Shown: positions 1 to 5,882 of the stretch, piece by piece
How positions within the stretch are numbered: the first letter of the stretch is position 1
Layout of the letters: each line of letters starts with the position of its first letter
Source of the DNA: Euryarchaeota archaeon UBA111
Lineage (GTDB): Archaea; Thermoplasmatota; Poseidoniia; Poseidoniales; Poseidoniaceae
Assembly (NCBI GenBank): GCA_002506025.1
Contig: DAWS01000026.1
Location: 724-8,036, forward strand
Length of the DNA stretch: 7,313 nt
Direction of reading: 5' to 3'
Program-made: the position numbers and the translations under genes
Notes under the pieces: generated by a model
Seen by the model: only the letters and a program-made list of their open reading frames with translations
Told to the model about the DNA's origin: nothing
Databases searched by the model: none

Positions 1-551
1 AGACCTAACTCCGCTAACCATAGACATGCAGCGATTGCTATGCCAGCTGCTAAACCTCGCAGAGACAGTATTAGTAGCGGCACTTTATTCACTCCCTTGG
101 GGGCTTCCCTAGCCCGAAGATTAAACACTACAGCCAGCGCAATTAGTGCACATAATCCGATAATTGCAAGCGTTAACTCAGTAATTATTCCATTGGTTAG
201 AAAGCGGGCGAGTATCAGTGAGGTGAAGGCCAAGATAGCCCAAGTGATGAGTGAAATCAAAGTGGTCAAAGGAAGTTTAGCATTATCATTAGAAATATAG
301 CGGGGAAAAATAATCCAAACGCCAAGAAACATGCCATTGATTAGCATACCTAATGGCACTATTGACATACTTGCGGCGAGGGTTGCTTCGCCATCAATCA
401 AGTATACTCCTGCCGCAGCAGGGACAATTGTCGATGGTATTGTTCCTAGAACCCCGCCGACAAGGCCACCAAATCTCTCGATTGCTACGGTCACTAAAAT
501 TGCCACTAGACCAGCAAATGCGCCGTAAATAATGATGGTTGAATTTAGCAT
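1..551 (-). CDS. Multi-pass membrane protein of unknown function, C-terminus cut by the window edge
   Basis: I do not recognise the family. The minus strand is open from an ATG at 549-551 to the left edge, giving 183 residues with no stop, so the 3' end is missing. The product is almost entirely hydrophobic, with five or six likely membrane helices near residues 5-23, 27-50, 60-82, 95-115, 122-144 and 160-180. A short basic loop lies around residues 145-157. The most distinctive stretch is residues 26-48, a Gly/Pro-rich segment that starts RFGGLVGGVLGTIP and ends in STIVPAAAG. It looks like a conserved packing or substrate-path motif inside a membrane, which suggests a transporter-like or permease-like protein, but that is inference. 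The start is supported by GAGATGAT three bases upstream, a near match to the archaeal ribosome binding site. It lies 30 bases downstream of the peroxiredoxin gene on the same strand and is probably co-transcribed with it. Plus-strand reading frames here are shadows. Confidence 0.8.
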   Translation of the reverse strand, partial: MLNSTIIIYGAFAGLVAILVTVAIERFGGLVGGVLGTIPSTIVPAAAGVYLIDGEATLAASMSIVPLGMLINGMFLGVWIIFPRYISNDNAKLPLTTLISLITWAILAFTSLILARFLTNGIITELTLAIIGLCALIALAVVFNLRAREAPKGVNKVPLLILSLRGLAAGIAIAACLWLAELG

Positions 552-554
552 TCA

Positions 555-562
555 ATCATCTC
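555..562 (-). promoter_or_regulatory. Ribosome binding site of the left-edge membrane protein gene
   Basis: The minus strand reads GAGATGAT, one mismatch from GAGGTGAT, the complement of the archaeal 16S rRNA 3' end. It ends three bases before the ATG at 551. This supports that ATG as the start and supports the minus strand as coding. Confidence 0.55.
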
Positions 563-580
563 GGTAAATATCCGTAAATA
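561..580. repeat. Tandem 10-base direct repeat between peroxiredoxin and membrane protein genes
   Basis: The plus strand carries TCGGTAAATA followed directly by TCCGTAAATA, two decamers differing at one base. They occupy most of the 30-base gap between the peroxiredoxin stop codon and the next start. On the minus strand each unit reads TATTTAC followed by CGA or GGA, which resembles a weak TATA element. The one-helical-turn period would suit a DNA-binding protein, but two copies can also arise by chance or slippage. Function is not established. Confidence 0.5.
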
Positions 581-581
581 T

Positions 582-1043
582 TCACAGAGACTCTGCGACA
601 GCAACTATTGCATCATAATCCGGTTCAACACCTGGGTTTTCAGCAACCCAGCGATGTTGGATTACTCCAGCTTTATCGATGACAATAACCACCCTATTCG
701 CACTTACATAACCTTCAATGCCGCCCAGTCCAACAAATGTTGCATCATATGAGGTTGCCACCTCACGGTCTAAATCGGAAAGTAGTTCAAATTCTAGATT
801 ATATTTCCGAGCGAATTCTGCGTTAGCCCAAGGTGAGTCTACGCTGATACCAATTACTGTTGCTTCAGCAGCATTCAGTTTAGCCATATTGTCTTGAAAT
901 GCGCACATTTCTTTGTCACAAACACCGGTAAAGGCACCAGGGTAGAATGCTAAAATTACCGTACTACCTCGGTAATTAGACAGCGATATGGGTTCTTTTG
1001 CAGTGTTCTTTAGAGTAAAATCTGGCGCGTTTTGTCCTATCAT
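582..1043 (-). CDS. Peroxiredoxin of the AhpC/TSA superfamily (BCP/AhpE-like)
   Basis: This 153-residue thioredoxin-fold peroxidase reduces hydrogen peroxide and organic hydroperoxides in the cytosol. Family signatures are clear: an N-terminal G-x-x-APDF-x-L, then P35-G-A-F-T39-G-V-C42, the Prx active-site pattern with Cys42 as the peroxidatic cysteine. Arg117 in the strand NRVVIVID is the likely active-site arginine. A second cysteine, Cys47, sits five residues after Cys42. That is the spacing used for the resolving cysteine in the BCP (PrxQ) group, so an intramolecular disulfide followed by reduction by thioredoxin-like proteins is plausible. The residues around Cys42 and the C-terminal WVAENPGVEPDY stretch also look AhpE-like, so the exact subfamily is uncertain. 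The length is full for the family. The start ATG is preceded by AGAGGT six bases upstream and by a TATA box about 39 bases upstream, so it probably has its own promoter. Confidence 0.95.
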   Translation of the reverse strand: MIGQNAPDFTLKNTAKEPISLSNYRGSTVILAFYPGAFTGVCDKEMCAFQDNMAKLNAAEATVIGISVDSPWANAEFARKYNLEFELLSDLDREVATSYDATFVGLGGIEGYVSANRVVIVIDKAGVIQHRWVAENPGVEPDYDAIVAVAESL

Positions 1044-1049
1044 GATATG

Positions 1050-1055
1050 ACCTCT
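1050..1055 (-). promoter_or_regulatory. Ribosome binding site of the peroxiredoxin gene
   Basis: The minus strand reads AGAGGT, extending to AGAGGTCAT, close to the archaeal consensus GGAGGTGAT. Six bases separate AGAGGT from the ATG at 1041-1043, which fixes that start. Confidence 0.65.
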
Positions 1056-1077
1056 TGGCTGGCTGTCTGGGTATGAG

Positions 1078-1086
1078 GTATTTATA
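1078..1086 (-). promoter_or_regulatory. Archaeal TATA box for the peroxiredoxin gene
   Basis: In the 58-base gap upstream of the peroxiredoxin gene the minus strand reads TTTGTATAAATACC, a good archaeal TATA element. Its centre lies about 39 bases before the ATG. Initiation 24-27 bases downstream would fall near 1056-1058, just before the ribosome binding site, giving a leader of roughly 13-15 bases. The core GTATAAATAC is nearly palindromic, but the only gene placed to use it is the peroxiredoxin. The start point is inferred from normal archaeal spacing. Confidence 0.6.
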
Positions 1087-1101
1087 CAAATGCACCTTAA
1101 C

Positions 1102-1890
1102 TTAGTATGGGTCTAGGTGGACAATCTGCTCAATATCGATTCGCTTGTAACCTCGTTCTCTTGCATTACTCGCCGCTCTGGTGAGCATTGACCGCATCCA
1201 CCCTAGCGACATCAAAGTCTGCATGCGCCCAATTGATTCAATGAATTGAACCGGGTTCCCGCCAAGTTGTGCATGGGCCCTAATATCGCCTTCTAACTTC
1301 TCGACAACCATATAGTAAGTATCCATCAATTCTTCCACCGCATCATCGGTTACTGGCATTTTAGCATGCGTTCTGGCTAGGGATAATAGTGACGATCTAG
1401 TCAAAACTCCACCGCCTTGGCCAACGACCAAAGTCTCAGTTTCCTCTTCTAATTGCTGTTCTGGTAACTCTCCGTCATTATCAAGCCCCATACCTGATAT
1501 TGCAATGTCTAAGTGCCTTGGTTTGATTGTTCCAACCCGATCTTTATCAGCAGCCGCCTCTGCATGCTTCAAAATCTTCGCAAGATGTTGCTCAATGTGC
1601 TCAATACCAGCTTGAACTGCAGCAGAGCCAACTGACTCAATATTGCTAATTCTAGCAATCATCAGCTCCCGTGTCCTATTGTAATTCAATCTGGTTCTAT
1701 TTGGATCATCAAGCGTCTTGCGTTCGGGATCTTGAGCCAAAGTTTCTGATTCCATTTGCGGCACTAAACGATCGAGTTCCTCGCACAACAAGTCGACAAG
1801 TTGCTGTTTTACTGCGCCAGAAATTCGCATCTGGGTGTAATTTCCTGCAACTGCTCCAATATGGCCAGGTGAGTAAGGCTTAGCCGACAT
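1102..1890 (-). CDS. Histone-fold-like protein with one clear and one or two partial histone folds (262 residues)
   Basis: Not a family I can name. Residues 72-134 fit a histone fold. Residues 72-81 could be helix 1. A 35-residue span from S89 to K123 matches, length for length, the stretch from helix 2 to loop 2 in archaeal histones such as HMfB. Then come VGTIK (compare RKTIK) and a short helix 3, RHLDIAI (compare EDIELAV). Residues 163-208 look like helix 1, loop KMPVT, then helix 2 starting DDAVEEL. Residues 222-259 end ARERGYKRIDIEQIV, matching the helix 2/loop 2/helix 3 pattern A-R-x-x-G-x-K-x-I-x-x-E-x-I. The two parts are separated by an acidic linker (137-153) with a GQGGG turn (157-161). 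Residues 24-52 form a further amphipathic helix. Possible roles are DNA binding or a TAF/DUF1931-like dimerisation scaffold; this is inference. I chose the ATG at 1888-1890, with AAGG upstream; an in-frame TTG at 1932 would add 14 residues and overlap the M24 gene. It follows the M24 gene by 31 bases. Confidence 0.6.
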   Translation of the reverse strand: MSAKPYSPGHIGAVAGNYTQMRISGAVKQQLVDLLCEELDRLVPQMESETLAQDPERKTLDDPNRTRLNYNRTRELMIARISNIESVGSAAVQAGIEHIEQHLAKILKHAEAAADKDRVGTIKPRHLDIAISGMGLDNDGELPEQQLEEETETLVVGQGGGVLTRSSLLSLARTHAKMPVTDDAVEELMDTYYMVVEKLEGDIRAHAQLGGNPVQFIESIGRMQTLMSLGWMRSMLTRAASNARERGYKRIDIEQIVHLDPY

Positions 1891-1921
1891 GGGGTTGCCT
1901 TGAATTGGATGCACTTGATTA

Positions 1922-3196
1922 TTAGCAATCAATTATCAAATCATAACTATCGTCAAGAGTTACTCGTTTCATCCCTTGCTTGGTTTTGACCCAGGTATCC
2001 TCAACGCCAATGCTACCATCGTCAAACACTAATTTTGGCTCTATCGCCATAACTCCATTATCAACCAAGGGACGGTCAAAACCTCTAGCCACAACTGGTG
2101 ATTCGTCTAACTGCAAACCAACAGAATGGCCTAAGAATTTACTCTGATCTGGTTGCATACCCATGAGATGCTCGCCGTAGCCCATCGATTCGGCTAACTC
2201 ACTACCAATTTGCCAAGCCTTGGAACAATCATCGCCCCGACCAAGTGAAGCAACAACGGAATCACTTACCTCAACCATGTCTGATAACCTCTCTAGCCAG
2301 CGTTCTGAGAGTCCACCAATGCTGAACATTCTTGTGGCATCGACTACATATCCACGGTGAACATGGACTAAATCTACTAGGATCGGTTGATTCTCTTCTA
2401 GTTTGGTAAAGCCTGAACCCATTCCTGCCATTGGGTGAGGACCAGTGCCACCTATTGCTGAATCGAAGAATGAGGGAACTCCGCCTGCACGGCCGGAAGC
2501 GATAACGGCACGGTCACATTGTAATGGAAAGCGGCGCATTTGGACTGTTCCCCCGAAGCCATGTCGACGACTTACCTCCTCTGCTGCTGCGACAAGGTCA
2601 AGTTCTGTCGCACCAAGAGTCACACTTTGCTTGACGGCTTCGAACATTTGTCGTTGTACCTTCGCTCCTTCGCGCATCATTTCAAGTTCCCAATCTGATT
2701 TCGTCTCTCGTTGGTGATGGACTATCGCAGTGCAATCTTTTCCTTCGCCAATAGGTGCGAGTGCGCTTTTGAATTTTTGACCAAAGTCGGCTGGTATTTC
2801 ACCAAGTTGTAAGCCGATTCCACCATCTATGCCCATATTTGTTAGCGTTTCTGCAAATATACGCAGGCTGGGGAATTTCTGTATTTCCAAGCATGAATCA
2901 TCCGCACCTGCTTCAAATTTGGCTCGTTCTACTGAGCGCCTAACAAAGAATGTTGCTCCATCGCCACCTTGTTCTGTACTGGCTGCGGAATCTACTGCTG
3001 GAATGAGTAAGGCACCGTTTTGTCTACCTCCTGCATAGTAGTACAAATCAACCGGACTTTGAATTAATGCTGCCTCAATTCCCGCCTCGGCTAAGTTATT
3101 ACTTAACTCAGTAATTCTCGACTCTAACTCACTTACCGGCACGCGCCAATCTTCCCCGTCAGGACCATGTAACTCGTCAATTGACCAAGGCGCCAT
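1922..3196 (-). CDS. M24-family metallopeptidase (Xaa-Pro aminopeptidase/creatinase-like)
   Basis: This 424-residue protein has the two-domain layout of aminopeptidase P and prolidase. A creatinase-type N-terminal domain spans roughly residues 22-150, and a pita-bread catalytic domain spans roughly 165-420. All five metal ligands can be placed: D275 and D286 (11 apart, in ILVDLVHVHRGYVVDATR), H357 in LGHSVGL, E386 in AIEP and E399 in GVEDT. It should therefore bind two divalent metals and cleave N-terminal residues, probably before proline, in the cytosol. H254 in GPHP matches the first catalytic histidine of the family. The second histidine, normally in GLxxHE after the metal histidine, is replaced by D364 (LQLDESP), so specificity may differ from classical aminopeptidase P. 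There is no signal peptide. The ATG at 3194-3196 gives a normal N-terminus but has no obvious ribosome binding site. It leads a minus-strand series with the histone-fold-like gene 31 bases downstream, and is divergent from pgk. Confidence 0.9.
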   Translation of the reverse strand: MAPWSIDELHGPDGEDWRVPVSELESRITELSNNLAEAGIEAALIQSPVDLYYYAGGRQNGALLIPAVDSAASTEQGGDGATFFVRRSVERAKFEAGADDSCLEIQKFPSLRIFAETLTNMGIDGGIGLQLGEIPADFGQKFKSALAPIGEGKDCTAIVHHQRETKSDWELEMMREGAKVQRQMFEAVKQSVTLGATELDLVAAAEEVSRRHGFGGTVQMRRFPLQCDRAVIASGRAGGVPSFFDSAIGGTGPHPMAGMGSGFTKLEENQPILVDLVHVHRGYVVDATRMFSIGGLSERWLERLSDMVEVSDSVVASLGRGDDCSKAWQIGSELAESMGYGEHLMGMQPDQSKFLGHSVGLQLDESPVVARGFDRPLVDNGVMAIEPKLVFDDGSIGVEDTWVKTKQGMKRVTLDDSYDLIIDC

Positions 3197-3320
3197 GTTG
3201 GTTGCTGATAGTAGATATTCAAAACACTACTTGCGAATAAATAACTTAGCGCTCATTTCATTATTTGGTTATAGTTCACTGGAGAAAAGATATCAAAAAC
3301 TGTCAGCATTTGGCCGTAAC
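3197..3320. promoter_or_regulatory. Divergent promoter region between the M24 peptidase and pgk
   Basis: This 124-base A+T-rich gap separates the two start codons. For the M24 gene, the minus strand has TTATTTATT at 3236-3244, about 44 bases before the ATG, a fair TATA candidate. A second A/T stretch, TTGAATATCTA around 3212-3222, would give a nearly leaderless transcript. For pgk, TTATTTGGTTATAG (3261-3274) would place initiation near 3294-3297, and GATATC at 3289-3294 would give a leaderless message. Neither gene has a convincing ribosome binding site, which fits very short leaders. GGAG at 3281-3284 is not followed by a usable in-frame ATG. The exact elements cannot be decided by eye. Confidence 0.45.
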
Positions 3321-4583
3321 ATGGCAAGGGTGCTGAACTTGCGCGACTTTAATGTCGAAAGCAAGACCGTGCTTGTTCGTGTTGATATCAACAGTCCGCT
3401 CCAGCCTAAGAGTCAAGAATTTCTTGATGATACTAGGATTAGGGCAATCATTCCAACCCTTAATTTGTTGACAAAATCAAAGGTAGTTATCCTGGCCCAT
3501 CAATCTAGGCCCGGCAAGAAAGATTTCACTAACACACTAGGACACTCAAGAGAATTGGGGCGTGTTTTGGGCCGTAATGTAAAGTGGGTCGAAGATATCC
3601 ACGGAGAAAAAGCCATGAAGGCGATTGAAGAGCTGAATGACGGGGAAATTTTGATGCTAAACAATGTCAGAATGGATCCAGAAGAAGTGTCTGTGAAAGG
3701 TAACTTTGAGGAAATGGCAGAAACAAAAATCATTCAACGACTATCAAGCGTAGTTGATATTTTTGTCAACGATGCTTTTGCTTGTGCACACCGCAACACA
3801 CCCTCGATTGTCGGTTTCACTCACACTCTACCATGCGTGGCTGGTGAACTAATGAAGCGAGAAATTGATGCCTTGGACGTTGCCTTAGAAAATCCCTCTC
3901 GCCCTTGTATTGCAGTTGTCGGTGGCATCAAGGTTGAAGACTCGATTTCAATTGCTGATAACATGCTAAGGAAGGGCATTGCTGACGAAATCTGGCCCAC
4001 TGGCGGAGTAGCAAACCTTCTGATTGAATATTCTGGTATCGATATTGGCCAAGGAAATCATGATTTCTTGGTGAATGAGTTAGGAGATTCTTACCATCAA
4101 ACCGTTGCTACTGCTAAGGCAATGCTAAATGACTTCGCTAACAAAATCATGCTTCCCACAGACTTGGCGGCGAATGTCGAGGATAATCGAGTGGATTTAA
4201 CCATCAATGAACTGCCCATAGACGCTCCAATCTTCGATATCGGTATTATGTCTACAATGGCACTATCAGCCGCAATAAAACGAGCTGGAACTATTATCCT
4301 CAATGGCCCTGCAGGCGTATTCGAATTAACCGATTTTGCCTTTGGAACTATTGAGATGCTCAACGCGTGTGCTGAATCAGCGGGCTATGTTGTTGTCGGT
4401 GGTGGCCATACTGCCACACTGATTATGAATCGTGGCTTGAGTGAAAAGATGGGTCACCTATCAACAGGTGGTGGTGCATGTCTAAATTACCTCGCCGGAA
4501 GGTTACTACCTGGTATTGCTAGTCTAGAATACAGTGCCGAGAAATTCAAATTAAAGATCTCTCAAACCATTACTGACAATTAA
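3321..4583 (+). CDS. pgk: Phosphoglycerate kinase
   Basis: A cytosolic enzyme of lower glycolysis and gluconeogenesis that moves a phosphate between 1,3-bisphosphoglycerate and ADP to give 3-phosphoglycerate and ATP. At 420 residues it has the usual archaeal length. The substrate (N-terminal) lobe shows VRVDINSPL (R20, D22, N24), DDTRI (R40), AHQSRPG (H60, R63), NNVRMDPEE (R117) and DAFACAHR (H157, R158). The nucleotide lobe shows GGIKVEDSI (K204), NGPAGVFE (328-335), VVGGGHTAT (359-366) and STGGGACL (381-388). The GGGH in place of bacterial GGGD is, from memory, typical of archaeal PGKs. The ATG at 3321 puts the first strand about 15 residues in, as expected. The frame stays open upstream to an ATG at 3195, but those 42 residues resemble no PGK sequence and overlap the M24 start codon, so I reject them. 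The amidohydrolase gene follows after 39 bases. Confidence 0.97.
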   Translation: MARVLNLRDFNVESKTVLVRVDINSPLQPKSQEFLDDTRIRAIIPTLNLLTKSKVVILAHQSRPGKKDFTNTLGHSRELGRVLGRNVKWVEDIHGEKAMKAIEELNDGEILMLNNVRMDPEEVSVKGNFEEMAETKIIQRLSSVVDIFVNDAFACAHRNTPSIVGFTHTLPCVAGELMKREIDALDVALENPSRPCIAVVGGIKVEDSISIADNMLRKGIADEIWPTGGVANLLIEYSGIDIGQGNHDFLVNELGDSYHQTVATAKAMLNDFANKIMLPTDLAANVEDNRVDLTINELPIDAPIFDIGIMSTMALSAAIKRAGTIILNGPAGVFELTDFAFGTIEMLNACAESAGYVVVGGGHTATLIMNRGLSEKMGHLSTGGGACLNYLAGRLLPGIASLEYSAEKFKLKISQTITDN

Positions 4584-4588
4584 ATAAT
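4580..4588 (+). promoter_or_regulatory. Candidate TATA box for the amidohydrolase gene
   Basis: TTAAATAAT overlaps the pgk stop codon. Its centre is about 39 bases before the amidohydrolase ATG, the same distance as the TATA box of the peroxiredoxin gene. Initiation near 4609-4611 would leave a leader of about 13 bases containing the ribosome binding site. The gene could therefore have its own promoter, even though it also lies close enough to pgk to be co-transcribed. Confidence 0.4.
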
Positions 4589-4614
4589 CCATTCTTAACC
4601 GACTAGCAAGGAAT

Positions 4615-4620
4615 GGTGAG
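4615..4620 (+). promoter_or_regulatory. Ribosome binding site of the amidohydrolase gene
   Basis: GGTGAG lies two bases before the ATG at 4623 and matches the 3' half of the archaeal consensus GGAGGTGAT. The short spacing fits because the site pairs through the distal part of the motif, as at the other two genes here with a visible site. Confidence 0.5.
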
Positions 4621-4622
4621 TC

Positions 4623-5882
4623 ATGACCAGTGAATATGCGGTTAGATACACCAATACTGTTCTTTACGACAGCCATGGCGAAAAACACCAAGGCGACTTC
4701 CTGATTCATGACGATGGGTCATGGTCTAACTCCAACGGCGACGAGGATGTTAAACAGGTTCTAGACGGGTCAAACAAAGTAATTACTCGTTCATTACAGA
4801 ATTGGCACACGCATTTAGCTATGCAACTTAATGCACGTGATTTCAGTGACGGGTTTACCTTAGACCGTTGGCTGAACGAGGCTATATTTCCTACCGAGGC
4901 GAAACTAAACCCAGAATATGTTCGAGTAGGAGCCACTGCTGCTACTGCAGAATTAATTGCTACTGGATGCAGTTTTGCTGCTGACATGTATTTCTATCCA
5001 GCAATTACCGGTGATGTCCTCAGTAAAGCAGGAATAAGGGGGTTAGTTGGCGGACCAGTTAGTGATTTTGCCTTACCCTCACACCCAGATGCTAAATCAG
5101 CGTTAGATGAACTAGACAGTATGCTAAAAGACCAATCTATCGAAGATAAAATTCAGTATGCGATTGCTACACATTCAGTATACCTCTGTAGCGAAGAGAC
5201 TTTACTTAGGGCGGCAGAACTAGCTGAAAAACGCAATGGCCGCCTCCACATACACGTCAGTGAGACAAGAAAAGAAGTTGCTGAATGTTATGAGAAAACC
5301 GGGAAATACCCCGTAGAATACCTAGATAGTATTGACTTTTTCAAGCCGGGAACCGTATGTGCACACGCTAGTTGGGTCAAGAAGAACGAGATTAGAATGC
5401 TAAACAATCACGGCGCAACTGCTGTTCATTGTCCATCTTCCAATATGAAACTAGCCTGTGGAGGAACTCTTTCATTGCCAGCATATCTTGACGCTGGCGT
5501 TGATGTGCGCATCGGTACTGATGGCGCAGCATCGTCTGGCAATGGTTTGAACATTCTCAATGAGGCTCGAACTGCTGCTCTGGTTCAACGCCACGACCAT
5601 TGGGATCCTACATTACTTCCTGCTAAAGATGTCTTCAACATGATAACCAAAGACAGCAAAGATTGGGTCGCTTGGGATCTAGAAGATTTCAGAATGTTCC
5701 CCCGTGGCCGGTCCAATAATCGACATTTGGCTAACTTAGTGTTTAATGGCGGTAATTGCTTGGACATGTGGGTTGATGGACAAGCAATACGATTGAATGG
5801 AGTAACCCAAACCATTGATGAAAGATTAGCCCTTGAGAACCTTGATAACGCTGTTGATTCATACTACGAAGGTATCGAGTGA
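4623..5882 (+). CDS. Amidohydrolase, MTA/S-adenosylhomocysteine deaminase-like
   Basis: A cytosolic TIM-barrel metal hydrolase of 419 residues, closest by motif to 5'-methylthioadenosine/S-adenosylhomocysteine deaminases (MtaD/DadD), which remove the amino group of adenine to give inosine derivatives. The set of residues is: H62-x-H64 in NWHTHL, the WL-x5-P-x-E segment (residues 83-92), R139 in GIRG, H184 in ATHSVYLC, H211 and E214 in LHIHVSET, H248 in CAHASW, and D300 in GTDGAASSGNG. These match the metal ligands (H62, H64, H211, H248, D300), the catalytic acid/base E214, and substrate residues H184 and R139 of the family. Chlorohydrolase-type relatives such as guanine deaminase share many of these, so the substrate is likely but not proven. 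The C-terminal part after about residue 345 is unusual: the common GxxxGK-ADL segment is not recognisable. It probably helps recycle by-products of SAM-dependent reactions. The stop abuts the convergent gene's stop. Confidence 0.85.
   Translation: MTSEYAVRYTNTVLYDSHGEKHQGDFLIHDDGSWSNSNGDEDVKQVLDGSNKVITRSLQNWHTHLAMQLNARDFSDGFTLDRWLNEAIFPTEAKLNPEYVRVGATAATAELIATGCSFAADMYFYPAITGDVLSKAGIRGLVGGPVSDFALPSHPDAKSALDELDSMLKDQSIEDKIQYAIATHSVYLCSEETLLRAAELAEKRNGRLHIHVSETRKEVAECYEKTGKYPVEYLDSIDFFKPGTVCAHASWVKKNEIRMLNNHGATAVHCPSSNMKLACGGTLSLPAYLDAGVDVRIGTDGAASSGNGLNILNEARTAALVQRHDHWDPTLLPAKDVFNMITKDSKDWVAWDLEDFRMFPRGRSNNRHLANLVFNGGNCLDMWVDGQAIRLNGVTQTIDERLALENLDNAVDSYYEGIE

Noticed and set aside
40..528. 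Two plus-strand open frames (40-300 and 331-528)
   Set aside because: They are opposite a continuous minus-strand frame with strong membrane-helix character and a ribosome binding site; their products are low-complexity Ser/Ala/Pro-rich and resemble nothing.
1671..1883. Plus-strand frame opposite the histone-fold-like gene
   Set aside because: Antisense to a gene with clear structural pattern; no start signals or recognisable content.
1888..1932. Upstream TTG start for the histone-fold-like gene
   Set aside because: It would overlap the M24 gene by 11 bases and add 14 residues with no structure; the ATG at 1890 has a weak AAGG and a tidy N-terminus. It is not excluded.
2445..3038. Two plus-strand frames inside the M24 gene
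   Set aside because: Shadows of a gene with all metal ligands in place; the products are Ser/Arg/Pro-rich as expected for antisense reading.
3195..3320. Start of pgk at 3195 giving a 42-residue extension
   Set aside because: The extension has no PGK similarity, would overlap the divergent M24 start codon, and would place coding sequence across the only promoter space for both genes.
3500..4363. Minus-strand frames inside pgk
   Set aside because: Antisense shadows of a fully conserved enzyme.
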